A stretch of DNA of 64,000 bases from Sneathiella glossodoripedis JCM 23214 (GCF_000616095.1 NZ_BAMS01000004.1:162396-226395); one strand, 5' to 3'; positions 10,044 to 19,814 are shown, counted from the stretch's first letter. Program-made: numbers and translations. Notes: a model not told the origin generated them from the sequence alone.

Positions 10044-10652
10044 TTAGTCTCCTTTATCCGCTTTCGCCGGTTTTTTGGGTTTTGGCGGCGCCAGATCCAG
10101 TGCGACCTTGTTCATAAAGCCGGAACTGTCACCGCGAATAATAAGTTCAATATGTCTGGCAACGCTGTCGGTGATTTGCTCAACCTGCTTTTTCTCGTCT
10201 TTTGAAAAATCTTTCAGCACATAGGAAGAGACAAGGCTCTTGTCACCCGGATGCCCAATTCCCAGACGGATGCGGTTGAACTCTTTACCCATATGGGCAT
10301 CGATAGAGCGAATACCGTTATTGCCCCCATGACCACCGCCTTTTTTGACCCGAACCTTACCGAGCGGCAGATCAAGTTCGTCATGCAGGACAATGATGTT
10401 TTCCAAGGGGATTTTGAAAAATCGGGCAGCTTCGCCAACAGCGCGCCCGGATTCGTTCATATATGTATTGGGTTTTAGGGTAATAACTTTTTCACCCGCT
10501 ATCTGCGCGTCTGCAGTTAGTCCCTGAAATCGAATGCGTTCAGGCGAAAAGGAATGGCGGCGGATGATCTCATCCACCGCCATGAAACCAAAATTGTGCC
10601 GATTTTCAGCATACCCTTTTCCAGGATTGCCAAGCCCAACCAGCAAAATCAT
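10044..10652 (-). CDS. pth: Peptidyl-tRNA hydrolase
   Basis: Releases peptides from prematurely dissociated peptidyl-tRNA. 202 aa. The catalytic histidine is in ENRHNFGF, the substrate-binding asparagines in NTYMNESG and the acid partner in [12 protein letters not shown], followed by [15 protein letters not shown] basic Lys-Pro-rich tail ([14 protein letters not shown]) extends beyond the standard fold. Sits between rplY and ychF on one strand, the usual rplY-pth-ychF order. Confidence 0.96.
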   Translation of the reverse strand: MILLVGLGNPGKGYAENRHNFGFMAVDEIIRRHSFSPERIRFQGLTADAQIAGEKVITLKPNTYMNESGRAVGEAARFFKIPLENIIVLHDELDLPLGKVRVKKGGGHGGNNGIRSIDAHMGKEFNRIRLGIGHPGDKSLVSSYVLKDFSKDEKKQVEQITDSVARHIELIIRGDSSGFMNKVALDLAPPKPKKPAKADKGD

Positions 10653-10669
10653 TGGACGTTCCTAATCTG

Positions 10670-11317
10670 TTACTCGCTGTCGTCAGAAGCAGCAGGTGCT
10701 TCACCTTCCGCAGCTTCTTCACCTTCGCCTTCTTCACCATCACCAACGCCACCGCTTGGTGCAGCAATTGTCGCAACTGTAAAGTCACGATCGGTAATAG
10801 TTGGCTCAACATCATTTGGCAGCGTGAAGTCTGAAATATGGATACTGTCACCAATGTCGAATTTGGCCAGATCAACTTCAATGGCTTCCGGAATATGTGT
10901 TGCAGGAACCAGCAGCTCAACTTCATAACGAACAACGTTCAGAACGCCGCCGCGCTTGATACCAGCACATTCGTCTTCGTTGAGGAAGTTCACAGGAACA
11001 TTAACTGCGATTTTTGATTTCGCAGAAACGCGCAGGAAGTCAACATGCACTGGGCTGTCTTTGACAGGGTGAAGCTGAATATCACGTGGCAGAACCTGAT
11101 GTTTGTCTTTTCCGACTTCAACGGTGAAGATCTGGGAAAGGAAAGCACCTTTGTTGATGGCTTTGATCAGTTCTTTTGTTTCGATGGAAACAGAAACCGG
11201 ATCTTTTTTGTCACCATAAATTACCGCAGGGGTGCGGCCTTCACGACGCAATGCACGGGAGGTCCCCTTTCCAACCCGGTCGCGCTTTTCAGCAATCAGT
11301 ATTGCATTTTCGCTCAT
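10670..11317 (-). CDS. rplY: 50S ribosomal protein L25/general stress protein Ctc
   Basis: Binds 5S rRNA. The start chosen, MSENAILIAEKRDRVGKG, follows TAGGAGAAAAGTA; a longer in-frame extension has no SD. 215 aa: an N-terminal L25 domain (RREGRTPAVIYG), a C-terminal TL5/Ctc beta domain, and an acidic Gly/Glu/Ala-rich tail (DGEEGEGEEAAEGE) typical of the long form. Upstream lies a perfect hairpin (11340-11362), then prs. Confidence 0.95.
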   Translation of the reverse strand: MSENAILIAEKRDRVGKGTSRALRREGRTPAVIYGDKKDPVSVSIETKELIKAINKGAFLSQIFTVEVGKDKHQVLPRDIQLHPVKDSPVHVDFLRVSAKSKIAVNVPVNFLNEDECAGIKRGGVLNVVRYEVELLVPATHIPEAIEVDLAKFDIGDSIHISDFTLPNDVEPTITDRDFTVATIAAPSGGVGDGEEGEGEEAAEGEAPAASDDSE

Positions 11318-11339
11318 TACTTTTCTCCTATTAACGAGC

Positions 11340-11362
11340 AACACCGGGAACATCCCGGTGTT
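11340..11362 (-). promoter_or_regulatory. Perfect hairpin between prs and rplY
   Basis: AACACCGGG (11340-11348) and CCCGGTGTT (11354-11362) form a perfect 9-bp stem with a 5-base loop, 23 bases before the rplY ATG. There is no T-run after it in either direction, so it is not a standard terminator. It may be an mRNA leader structure for rplY or a processing or attenuation site after prs. Confidence 0.5.
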
Positions 11363-11411
11363 AGTGATGGCGCTTGCCTCCAGGGGTGCCCGCGCCGACT
11401 GACCTGAACGA

Positions 11412-12347
11412 TTAATCGAACAGGCTGGAAACCGAAGTTTCCTGTGAAATTCGTTTCATCGCCTCACCGATTAAGGGGGCAATCGAAATCTGACGCATCT
11501 TCTCAGAAACCTTGAATGTTTCCGTTGCCAGAATACTGTCAGTTGCAACCATCTCTTCAAGAGCCGAATCCGCAATTCGGGAAATAGCGCCGCCAGACAA
11601 CACCCCATGGGTAACATATCCGGCAACGCGCTTTGCACCCTTGTCCATCAGGGCACCTGCCGCATTGCAAAGGGTTCCCGCGCTGTCAACAATGTCGTCA
11701 ACCAGAATACAGGTCTGACCCTTGACATCACCGATGATATTCATCACCTCGGAAACACCGGCTCTCTCCCGGCGCTTATCAACGATTGCGAGGTTCGCGT
11801 CAAGCCTTTTGGCAAATGCACGCGCGCGAACAACACCGCCAACATCAGGCGATACAATGGTAATGTCACCACCACGTCCATAATGCTCTTCTATATCTGG
11901 TACGATAACAGGTGCGGAAAACAAATTATCGGTGGGAATATCAAAGAAACCCTGAATTTGCCCTGCATGCAGATCCATCGTCAGAACCCGGTCGGCACCG
12001 GCAGTCGTAATCAGATTGGCAACTAGTTTCGCTGAAATCGGAGTTCTGGGTCCGGGTTTACGATCCTGCCGCGCATATCCGTAATAGGGAATAACCGCTG
12101 TGATTCGTTTTGCAGATGCTCGGCGCAACGCGTCAATACAAACCAGCAGTTCCATCAAATGGTCGTTTGCCGGATATGATGTCGGCTGAATAACAAAGAC
12201 ATCCTCGCCGCGCACATTCTCGTGGATTTCCACAAAAATTTCATTATCTGAGAAACGTCGAACTGCCGCTTTTGTCAAAGGGAGTTCCAGGTAGTTAGCC
12301 ACGGCATCTGCAAGAGGCAGATTGCTGTTACCGGATAGGATTTTCAT
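11412..12347 (-). CDS. prs: Ribose-phosphate pyrophosphokinase
   Basis: Makes PRPP from ribose-5-phosphate and ATP for purine, pyrimidine, His, Trp and NAD synthesis. 311 aa, class I length. Motifs: [20 protein letters not shown] at the N-terminus, the divalent-metal/ATP site [17 protein letters not shown], and the PRPP-binding loop [14 protein letters not shown]. Complete with no frame damage. Confidence 0.97.
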   Translation of the reverse strand: MKILSGNSNLPLADAVANYLELPLTKAAVRRFSDNEIFVEIHENVRGEDVFVIQPTSYPANDHLMELLVCIDALRRASAKRITAVIPYYGYARQDRKPGPRTPISAKLVANLITTAGADRVLTMDLHAGQIQGFFDIPTDNLFSAPVIVPDIEEHYGRGGDITIVSPDVGGVVRARAFAKRLDANLAIVDKRRERAGVSEVMNIIGDVKGQTCILVDDIVDSAGTLCNAAGALMDKGAKRVAGYVTHGVLSGGAISRIADSALEEMVATDSILATETFKVSEKMRQISIAPLIGEAMKRISQETSVSSLFD

Positions 12348-12505
12348 ATGAACGGTCCTCTAGCCAAAAGGGCTCAGTTCAGTCAATTTTACACATACTT
12401 GTAACGGGATCATGATAACCGCGTGACCAAGCGGTGCGGAACTTACCAAGGCCGTTGCATCCTGTAAACGCTTTAAACACCAAAAAATGCATCCAGCGCC
12501 GGGAA

Positions 12506-13356
12506 CTAGCTTCTTTTATGGCGGAAGTAGCTTTCTTCGACCTGACGAAGCAGTTTTAAAATGCCTTGAGCGCCCCCTCGGGCCGCTGCAACAGCTACTG
12601 CACCCCATGGTCCATTTAAAGTGCCAGCCCTGATTCTGTTTTTTTGTTCGATCTTGCCGACATATTCGCCATTTTGGCGTTCAAGTTGCCATAAGATTGT
12701 GACAACCTGAGTGCCGCCCATTGGTTGGGTGAGGGAAACCTCTCCTTTGAGGATATATCCCGCTTGCCACATCTCCGGCAGCACTTCAATTCCAAGTGCC
12801 GCGATTTGGTCCTGCATCGCGGCCGCCAGTGTTTCCGATCCATCACCCGGTGCGCCTTTGACGACTGGAACAAATACGGTCGGTTTTTTCAATGTCTCGA
12901 AATTGACACCTGACCCCCCTAAAAGGATGTCAATTTCACTGGCACTGCGGATGGTTGCTTCATCAAGGGATATACCAAAAATGCCCGGACCTTCATGAAT
13001 TTCTCCAAGTTTTTGCTTGGATACAAGCCCTGTGTCGCGGCCTGCCGGGTCTAAAATACGCCAATTTACGTAGGCGATGTTGTTTTCAAGTATAATATTA
13101 CTTTCAACGCTGTAGCGGTTTGCGACCGGGTCACCAGTGAAGGCAGCGATCCCAAGATCTTGAAGTTTTTTTGCGACATCTTCCCTGAGTTTCTGTGTCC
13201 ATTTTCAATGGGAGCAACATAAAGGGAAGCGCGTGGGCCGGGTGCTGACTTGTAACTTACTTTTTGCGTTGGCTGAAAAGGACGCTCTAACGGCTGACAA
13301 CCCGCGAGCGTGAATGCGCCGAATAAGAAAGCAGCTATGGTCAGTTTATAAAGCAC
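12506..13356 (-). CDS. Lipoprotein of unknown function (frameshifted)
   Basis: Start is probably the GTG at 13354-13356, giving a short lipoprotein signal peptide (LYKLTIAAFLFGAFTLAGC) with a lipobox LAGC; a TTG 11 codons earlier is possible. After lipid attachment the protein would be about 262 aa. One base is missing at about 13192-13200; across it the frame continues QKLREDVAKKLQDLGIAAFT and runs through VNWRILDPAGRDTG to the C-terminus VEESYFRHKRS. The C-terminal half contains FVPVVKGAPGDGSETLA, where paralogous signals resemble outer-membrane-associated lipoproteins. No family recognised. Confidence 0.7.
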
Positions 13357-13460
13357 AGGTCGCAAGCAATCCAAGTAAGCAAAGAGCAATGAATATAATC
13401 AAATGAGGCATTCTTTCGTACCAAAATCAGTCAGGTTTTTAACGACAAACTCAAAGCGTG

Positions 13461-14222
13461 TCATCCTTGCAATGCAATTGCTGATATTTGCCGCCCATAG
13501 TCATCCTCATTCCGATGGCACATCCGTCGGTAACTGAAAAAATCCTGTTCATTGGCATAGGTGTCGCGGGCAATTAAATCGACCTGCTTTATTCCAAGAT
13601 CAAGCAATTGATCACGCACCAGAGCTGTCAGATCAAACAGAAAATGCCCCTCTTTGGGTGACGGCCTGAAATACTGCTCGCTGCTCTGATTTTTTTCAAG
13701 AAAGGGCGCAGGAAATTCCGGGCCCACCTCGTAGGATTGCTGTTGGATCGCAGGACCAATCGCCGCGCAAATCGAAGTCTTCTTCGCACCTAATTCCAGC
13801 ATGTTCTCAATGACATTGGCCGCGATATTACTAAGGGTGCCTTTCCAACCTGAATGCGCAGCCCCGATTACTCTATGGTCAGTATCCGCAAAAAGAATGG
13901 GAACACAATCTGCGGTCAGAACCCCAAGCGCAATGCCGGGATCACGGGTAACCATTGCATCCGCCTTTTCGCGCAAAAGGACATCAGATTGCTGTGTGAT
14001 GATTTCAACTCGGTTGCTGTGAATTTGATACAGCGTCTTGAGTTTGTCCGCATTCAGTTTTTCACAGACGATTTTTTTGTTTTTCTGAACATTCTCTGGT
14101 AAATCGTCCGAGCCTGCCCCGCAGTTCAGCCCCGCATAGACGCCATTTGAAACGCCACCGCGCCGAGTGAAAAACCCATGTGTGACACATGGATCTTTGA
14201 GAATTTCAGACTGGATGATCAT
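13461..14222 (-). CDS. pgeF: Peptidoglycan editing factor PgeF (YfiH/laccase-domain protein)
   Basis: Cytoplasmic amidase family that removes wrongly incorporated residues from peptidoglycan precursors; older annotations call it polyphenol oxidase. 253 aa. The zinc-site residues are visible as YQIHSNRV, LTADCVPILF and AAHSGWKG, and IGPAIQQQSYEVGPEF is the next conserved block. Overlaps the upstream MidA-like gene by 4 bases. Confidence 0.93.
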   Translation of the reverse strand: MIIQSEILKDPCVTHGFFTRRGGVSNGVYAGLNCGAGSDDLPENVQKNKKIVCEKLNADKLKTLYQIHSNRVEIITQQSDVLLREKADAMVTRDPGIALGVLTADCVPILFADTDHRVIGAAHSGWKGTLSNIAANVIENMLELGAKKTSICAAIGPAIQQQSYEVGPEFPAPFLEKNQSSEQYFRPSPKEGHFLFDLTALVRDQLLDLGIKQVDLIARDTYANEQDFFSYRRMCHRNEDDYGRQISAIALQG

Positions 14223-15304
14223 TCCGCAAATCCCGCTGGCTGGACAAGGTTTTTTGAATAAAACGCAAATGCTTTAAACAAAGTACCCATTTCATCACTG
14301 CTAACCAAGCGCTTTAAATCAGCAGCAATTTTCTGTTTCTGGTTTTCATTGGCGTTTCGCGAAAGGATCATCGCCCGCGCCTCAATTCCAAGCCGCTCCA
14401 AAAACCGCCCTTGGGAGGAAAGTGCGCTGGATAGTTCACCGCTTTCTTCAACATACTTGCCGAGTTGGCCAAATCTGACATGGGCTGTCAAATCGTTTGC
14501 ACCGGGGTTCTGAAGAGGGTCTGTAAAATTGTGATTTCTGACAGCTTGAAAACTGTCGCCAGTATTCGTCTCTTCCGGTCCGTAATCAACGAACAGGGCA
14601 TATCCACCCTGATTTTCTATTCGCTTCGAAAGCTTTTCTACAATCTCCTGTACGGGGGCACTCCACTCAATGATCGTACCGCTCTCATGTTCTTTTGGCG
14701 ACGGTAATAGGTTTAGAACTTTCGGCTCCACGGTATCCGCCGTACAAAATTCGAGGGTGTCATCTTTACGAGTGATCCGCCGCTCCTGCCAGCCGCCTTG
14801 CATTGAAATGAACTGGCGGATCGGCAGAGCATCCAGAAATTCATTCCCGATGATGATGAGCGGGGAGTTTTTCGGCAATTCATCAACGGTTTTAAGCCAG
14901 GTTATGGGATAATCCTTTAACGTCTCTTCCTGCTTTTTGCTGAGTATCTCGCTCTGCTCAATCAGATATATGTCGGCAGCGTCCTGAAATTCCGGCACCA
15001 GTTTGGAACTTCTCAGCGCATCCATCATCAATGTCCCGCGTCCCGGGCCAGTCTCACACAGAATGAATTTCTGCGGGCATCCCAACTTGCTCCAGCTATC
15101 TACGCACCATAAACCGATCAGTTCGCCAAACATCTGGCTAATCTCTGGTGCGGTTACAAAATCGCCACCGGCACCAAATGGATCAGACTTCTGGTAATAG
15201 CCATATTGTGGATGCAGCAGCGACAGCTCCATAAACCGATCAAGGGGGAGGGGGCCCTTCTCATCGATTTCATCACATATGATCTGCAGGAGAGCTGAAC
15301 TCAT
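14219..15304 (-). CDS. Class I SAM-dependent methyltransferase, MidA/NDUFAF7 family
   Basis: 361 aa. The N-terminus has PLPLDRFMELSLLHPQYGYY and GGDFVTAPEISQMFGELIG, and the SAM-binding glycine motif is CETGPGRGTLMMDALR, the signature of the family that includes the mitochondrial complex I assembly arginine methyltransferase NDUFAF7. Gene order lgt-midA-pgeF with 4-base overlaps is common in alphaproteobacteria. The role in complex I assembly is inferred from the eukaryotic homologue. Confidence 0.9.
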   Translation of the reverse strand: MSSALLQIICDEIDEKGPLPLDRFMELSLLHPQYGYYQKSDPFGAGGDFVTAPEISQMFGELIGLWCVDSWSKLGCPQKFILCETGPGRGTLMMDALRSSKLVPEFQDAADIYLIEQSEILSKKQEETLKDYPITWLKTVDELPKNSPLIIIGNEFLDALPIRQFISMQGGWQERRITRKDDTLEFCTADTVEPKVLNLLPSPKEHESGTIIEWSAPVQEIVEKLSKRIENQGGYALFVDYGPEETNTGDSFQAVRNHNFTDPLQNPGANDLTAHVRFGQLGKYVEESGELSSALSSQGRFLERLGIEARAMILSRNANENQKQKIAADLKRLVSSDEMGTLFKAFAFYSKNLVQPAGFAE

Positions 15305-16116
15305 TTATTTGCCATCGTCCTTGAAATCAGCCACGCCCCAATGACAATCATCGGCAGGGACAGTAATTGTCCCATCGTTGCACCAGCAAATAAAAACCCA
15401 AGATGAGCATCGGGCTCTCTGAAAAACTCAACAAAGCCGCGTGCAAGGGCGTATCCGATTAAGAATACTCCGGTCAGGAATCCCGGTTTTTGTCCAATTT
15501 GTGTATTGCGCAGAAACATCATTACAATAAACAGTACGAGTCCCTCGAGCAGGGCTTCATAGATCTGGCTGGGATGGCGGGCCATCGGACCGCCGTTGGG
15601 AAAGACCATGGCCCAAGGAACGTCCGTTGGCCGCCCAAAAAGTTCAGCGTTAATGAAATTTGCAATCCGGCCAAAAAACAATCCGATGGGTGCGACCGTT
15701 GCCAGCATGTCTGCAAGCTCGAATGTGGGAAGCTTGTGCTTTCGTGCGAACAGCAAGGCGGCAGCGACAACTCCGATAAATCCGCCGTGAAATGACATTC
15801 CACCTTGCCAGACCATCAAAATCTGTGCGGGGTTTTCCAGATAAAATTCGGGTTTGTAAAATAGAACATAGCCCAAGCGGCCACCAAAAATAACACCCAG
15901 CGTCGCCCAGACAAGAAAGTCATCAACCTGTTCGGGCTGAATTGCAGATTCCTTGCTTCGGGCAAAGCGCACCATAAGGCGCCACCCAATCACCAATCCC
16001 GCAATATAGGCAAGTGCATACCAGCGGATGGCAAACGGCCCGATGCTGAAAAGGATCGGGTCAATCTCGGGGAAGGACAGGGCTGAAAAATAGGTAAGTA
16101 AATTCATGATGTTCAC
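15301..16116 (-). CDS. lgt: Prolipoprotein diacylglyceryl transferase
   Basis: Transfers diacylglycerol from phosphatidylglycerol to the lipobox cysteine of prolipoproteins in the inner membrane. 271 aa with about seven transmembrane segments. Conserved blocks: RWYALAYIAGLVIGW, GGRLGYVLFY, MSFHGGFIGV and the Lgt signature GRIANFINAELFGRPTD, then RHPSQIYEALLEG. First gene of lgt-midA-pgeF. Confidence 0.96.
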   Translation of the reverse strand: MNIMNLLTYFSALSFPEIDPILFSIGPFAIRWYALAYIAGLVIGWRLMVRFARSKESAIQPEQVDDFLVWATLGVIFGGRLGYVLFYKPEFYLENPAQILMVWQGGMSFHGGFIGVVAAALLFARKHKLPTFELADMLATVAPIGLFFGRIANFINAELFGRPTDVPWAMVFPNGGPMARHPSQIYEALLEGLVLFIVMMFLRNTQIGQKPGFLTGVFLIGYALARGFVEFFREPDAHLGFLFAGATMGQLLSLPMIVIGAWLISRTMANK

Positions 16117-16245
16117 TTTATAGAGGCTGGCGAAAAATCTGCAACAGGAACAGTCGCTGACACCTCTTCAATGTAAAGACTGGTTTCGCAGTTGCAATCA
16201 GTTAACAGCGGGCCCATATTAGGCTCATCAGTAAAGGACATTGAA

Positions 16246-16536
16246 ATGCAGACAAATTCGAAAATATTTGACGATTTTGCCAGACTGGCTTCGGGTGCTT
16301 TGGGAACAGCGCAAGGCATGAAAAGTGAGATCGACAATCTTGTTCATCAGCGGATGGAAAAGATCATCGCCAAAATGGATCTTGTGCCGCGTGAAGAATT
16401 TGATGCTTTAAAGGCAATGGTAGTGTCATTGTCGGAAACGGTAGAAGCTCAGGCTGCCGAAATTGAAGCACTGAAGAAATCCGGTGCCAGTAAATCGGCT
16501 AAGGCGAAAACGAGCCGCTCTTCAGCTAAAAAATAG
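16246..16536 (+). CDS. ubiK: UbiK family ubiquinone biosynthesis accessory factor (BMFP domain)
   Basis: 96-aa small protein with start MQTNSKIFDDFARLASGALG; the longer in-frame extension lacks an SD. The N-terminal amphipathic helix is followed by a coiled coil with the family segment LVPREEFDALKAMVVSLSET and a Lys/Ser/Ala-rich tail. UbiK/BMFP proteins form trimers and promote the aerobic hydroxylation steps of ubiquinone synthesis. Divergent from lgt. Confidence 0.85.
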   Translation: MQTNSKIFDDFARLASGALGTAQGMKSEIDNLVHQRMEKIIAKMDLVPREEFDALKAMVVSLSETVEAQAAEIEALKKSGASKSAKAKTSRSSAKK

Positions 16537-16770
16537 CACTTATTAAAGCGGCAATTTGATTTTTGCGGCTGAAATGAAATTTATCCACAAGAAATTTCGG
16601 TTTTTGTGTGCTTTAGGCTTGCACCTGTTTTATGGGTTCAGTACGCTACATATATGGATGCTTCAGGTGTGATGCACCACATATGGCCCGAAGCAAAATC
16701 CTGTGCACTGCAGAAAGCCGCTTCTGGCTTGCACTGCAACTGGCGGGATTTTGAAAGAAGGAGAACCGCC

Positions 16771-17277
16771 ATGACGACACTACTTCTCTCCTCCGAAGAA
16801 ACGGATGAACGCAATCCTCTTGATCTTGTTGAAACACTGATTGATCGTAATGACTGGTCTTTTGATCGGCAGGGATCAAATGAATTGACCGTTGGTGTTG
16901 AAGGTAGCTGGTGTCAGTATCATTTGTGGTTTTCATGGCGATCTGACATTCGCTCCATTCATTTTTCCTGCGCCTATGATGTGAAAATCCCGAACAAGGC
17001 ATATGATGTCATCTATGAGCTGTTGGCCATGATGAACGAAAGAATGTTTGTCGGGCATTTTGATACCTGGCGTGAAGAAGGGCTTGTCATGTTCCGGCAC
17101 GCCTTGATATTAAACAAGCACGGTGACCTCGCAGACGAACAGGTTCAAACTCTGGTCGAAACAGGGATGAAGGAGCTGGAGAGATTTTATCCAGCCATTC
17201 AGTTCTGCATCTGGGGCGGAAAAACACCGGAAGAAGCGCTGGATGCGGCAATGCTTGAAACAGTAGGTGAAGCCTAG
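16771..17277 (+). CDS. YbjN domain-containing protein
   Basis: 168 aa from the ATG preceded by AGAAGGAGAACCGCC, a strong SD; the reading frame is open further upstream but that part is not translated-looking. Contains the YbjN core WSFDRQGSNELTVGVEGSW and HLWFSWRSDIRSIHFSC, then ERMFVGHFDTWREEGLVMFR. YbjN proteins adopt a tandem SycT-like chaperone fold of uncertain role. The stop is 3 bases from the proC start, and ybjN-proC linkage is conserved in this class. Confidence 0.88.
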   Translation: MTTLLLSSEETDERNPLDLVETLIDRNDWSFDRQGSNELTVGVEGSWCQYHLWFSWRSDIRSIHFSCAYDVKIPNKAYDVIYELLAMMNERMFVGHFDTWREEGLVMFRHALILNKHGDLADEQVQTLVETGMKELERFYPAIQFCIWGGKTPEEALDAAMLETVGEA

Positions 17278-17280
17278 AAA

Positions 17281-18090
17281 ATGACAATTTCAATAATGTT
17301 GATCGGCTGCGGCAATATGGGCCGCGCCATGCTTGGTGGCTGGATTGAACAAGGAACTAAGCCCAATGACGTTGTTGTCATTGATCCATCACCGGAAAAT
17401 CAGGAAAAAGCAGCGAAAATGGGCTGCCGGGCGTTTTCATCCCCGCTTCTGGTGGAAGAGAATTATCAGCCCAATGTCATTCTGTTAGCTGTGAAACCGC
17501 AAATCATTGCGGATGTGATAGATAGCTACAAAAAATACACCGATGCGGGTGCGTTGGTGATTTCCATTGCGGCGGGGACGCGGATTAACCGCTTTGAAGA
17601 CAGTTTTGGCTCTTCGGCCGCTATTATCCGGACCATGCCTAATACGCCAGCGGCAATTCGCAAGGGAATGATGGTTTCGGTTGGAAATGGCAATGTTCAG
17701 GAAAAGCACCGTAAAATCTGTGATGATCTGATGCGGGCGATTGGGACAACCGCTTGGGTCGAAGATGAGGGGCTAATGGATGCTGTGACAGGGTTATCCG
17801 GATCTGGCCCTGCTTATGTATTCTATATGGTTGAGGCAATGCAAAAAGCGGGTGTGGCAGCGGGACTACCTGAAGATCTGGCGTTGCTTTTGGCCAAAAC
17901 GACTGTGGCAGGCGCTGGCGCGCTTGCTTTGGATGCGGCAGAGTCTGTTGAGCAATTGCGGGTAAATGTCACCAGTCCCAATGGGACGACTGCAGCCGGT
18001 CTCTCGGTCCTTATGGCAGAAGATGGTTTGGCTCCCCTTATGGAAAAAACAGTAGCCGCTGCAACTAAAAGATCAAAAGAACTCGGTTAA
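17281..18090 (+). CDS. proC: Pyrroline-5-carboxylate reductase (copy 1)
   Basis: Last step of proline synthesis, NAD(P)H-dependent. 269 aa. The Rossmann motif is GCGNMGRAMLGGW, and the substrate and dimer motifs RTMPNTPAAI, GLSGSGPAYVFYMVEAM and NVTSPNGTTAAGL are intact. Starts 3 bases after the ybjN-like stop. A second, clearly diverged copy follows 59 bases downstream. Confidence 0.96.
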   Translation: MTISIMLIGCGNMGRAMLGGWIEQGTKPNDVVVIDPSPENQEKAAKMGCRAFSSPLLVEENYQPNVILLAVKPQIIADVIDSYKKYTDAGALVISIAAGTRINRFEDSFGSSAAIIRTMPNTPAAIRKGMMVSVGNGNVQEKHRKICDDLMRAIGTTAWVEDEGLMDAVTGLSGSGPAYVFYMVEAMQKAGVAAGLPEDLALLLAKTTVAGAGALALDAAESVEQLRVNVTSPNGTTAAGLSVLMAEDGLAPLMEKTVAAATKRSKELG

Positions 18091-18149
18091 ATCTATTTAA
18101 AATTGAAAATCTAATACCATATACACCTTTTTATAGTATGAGGTGTGGT

Positions 18150-18969
18150 ATGAAGTTCTCTGTTTTATTGGTTGGTTGCGGCAATATGGGCCGCGCAATG
18201 CTGAACGGTTGGCTGACAAAAGGGCTCAAAGGCGCTTCCGTCTGTGTGGTCAATCGCAGACTGGACGGTTTTGACGAATTTCGCGATCAAGGTTGCCGTT
18301 TCTTTCAGGCCAGTCACGAACTGCCCCGGGAATTCCGCCCCGATGCGGTTATTCTTGCAGTTAAACCCCAAATGATTGTGCCGGTCGCGCGCGATTATTC
18401 GGGATTTGTTAAGGGAGGGTCATCCTTTCTTTCAGTCGCTGCAGGGACCAAACTTTCTGTACTTGAAGGCGCGCTTGGAGGATGCGGCAGTTATTCGGGC
18501 GATGCCCAATACGCCTGCCGCAATTGGGCGCGGGGTAACCGTATCGGTTCCCAATAAAAACGTAACTCCAGCACAGCGGGAAATGAGTGAAAAACTTCTC
18601 TCGGCCATTGGTAGTACTGCCTGGGTTGAGGATGAAGATCAGATGGATGCGGTTACGGGGGTATCCGGCTCCGGTCCTGCATATGTTTTTTATATGATCG
18701 AGGCGCTTACCGAAGCAGGCGTTAAAAACGGATTACCTCGTGAATTGGCCAATCAGCTTGCCCGCGAAACGGTTGCCGGTGCAGGTGAACTTGCGCGCGT
18801 TCAGGACACTCCGGTTCGTCAATTGCGTGAAAATGTAACTAGCCCTCATGGAACAACTGCAGCCGGGCTTGAAAAGCTGATGAATCCTGATCATGGGTTG
18901 GAACCGCTTATGGAAGCAACGGTGAAAGCCGCGGCTGATCGCTCCCGAGAGCTCGCTAAAAACGCGTAA
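18150..18969 (+). CDS. Pyrroline-5-carboxylate reductase-like (copy 2, frameshifted)
   Basis: Paralogue of the preceding gene. The start ATG at 18150 has GAGGTG five bases ahead. N-terminal Rossmann motif VGCGNMGRAMLNGW, then RAMPNTPAAIGRGVT, GVSGSGPAYVFYMIEAL and NVTSPHGTTAAGLEKLM, all conserved. At 18475-18480 (GGAGGAT) the frame shifts by +1: an extra G, or two lost bases. With one G removed the region reads LEGALEDAAVIRAMP. About 272 aa. Protein-level divergence from copy 1 is substantial, so this is an old duplication. It may reduce a different cyclic imine; not proven. Confidence 0.85.
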
Positions 18970-18987
18970 TTTCAGGAGGAGGAATTC

Positions 18988-19404
18988 ATGATTTCAAAAT
19001 CTGAAGAAGCGGCCCCTACCAAAATGGGAAAACTGATTGTGCCTGATGTATCCGTCTTAAAAGCAGATCAGTTGGCAAATATGCAGCAGATGATCAAAGC
19101 GACCCAATCTGCCGCAGGCACAATGGATGCTGTCATCGCAGCACAACGCAAGTTATTTGAAAGTTTGCAACAGCAGCTAGTTTCACCACTAGCTGCGGAT
19201 CCGGCGACGGCGGCATCTGCCGATAATTTCTCTGAAAATCTGACAAAATTGTCTGAGAATATGCAAAAAGCCATTGGCCAGTTCTCAAAATCTTCTGAAG
19301 CAACTGTTGAGGGGACGACAGATGCCGTGGTTGAAATGAACAAGGCGTTTGAACAGTCTTTGAAGAAAGTGGAACAGACGGCCATCAAATTTTCAGGTGG
19401 TTAG
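18988..19404 (+). CDS. Phasin-like coiled-coil protein
   Basis: 138 aa, no signal peptide or membrane segment. Mostly alpha-helical and Ala/Gln/Ser-rich, with heptad-like stretches (ADQLANMQQMIKATQSAAG, MNKAFEQSLKKVEQTAIKF). Composition and length resemble phasins, the proteins coating polyhydroxyalkanoate granules, but I cannot place it firmly. SD AGGAGGAGG precedes the ATG. Follows proC copy 2 by 18 bases. A similar-looking small helical protein lies at 19831. Confidence 0.6.
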   Translation: MISKSEEAAPTKMGKLIVPDVSVLKADQLANMQQMIKATQSAAGTMDAVIAAQRKLFESLQQQLVSPLAADPATAASADNFSENLTKLSENMQKAIGQFSKSSEATVEGTTDAVVEMNKAFEQSLKKVEQTAIKFSGG

Positions 19405-19463
19405 CCGGTTAAGGATGGAATAGGGTGCAGTAAAACAGATCAGATACGGGTAAAGGGCAGCTT

Positions 19464-19814
19464 ATGGCCAGTGACATTCCTCAAATTGAATTTGACGATT
19501 TTCTCAAAGTCGATATTCGCGTTGGTAAAATTGTCGAGGTTGAAGATTTTCCACAGGCTCGAAAGCCAGCTTACAAGCTGAAAATTGATTTTGGGCCAGA
19601 AATTGGGGTCAAAAAAAGTTCTGCTCAGATTACAGCTCTCTATTCAAAAGACGATCTATTGGCGCGGCGGGTGGCAGCCGTTGTGAATTTTCCGCCCCGC
19701 CAGATTGGCCCGTTCATGTCAGAAGTTCTTGTTCTTGGCTTTAGTGATGAAAATGGCGCTATTTCCCTGATCCGTCCTGATCACGATGTCCCTCTTGGCA
19801 ATCGTCTTCACTAA
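19464..19814 (+). CDS. csaA: tRNA-binding protein, CsaA family
   Basis: 116-aa OB-fold protein. The start region FDDFLKVDIRVGKIVEVEDF is the hallmark of the tRNA-binding EMAP/CsaA domain, and ends FPPRQIGPFMSEVLVLG and PDHDVPLGNRLH. CsaA proteins bind tRNA or act as export chaperones as homodimers. It lies between two phasin-like genes, all on one strand. Confidence 0.9.
   Translation: MASDIPQIEFDDFLKVDIRVGKIVEVEDFPQARKPAYKLKIDFGPEIGVKKSSAQITALYSKDDLLARRVAAVVNFPPRQIGPFMSEVLVLGFSDENGAISLIRPDHDVPLGNRLH

Noticed and set aside
13346..13411. Possible 21-codon ORF on the minus strand (MPHLIIFIALCLLGLLATCAL) overlapping the lipoprotein start.
   Set aside because: No clear ribosome-binding site, too short and hydrophobic to judge, and overlaps the likely real start of the lipoprotein. 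Kept only as a note.
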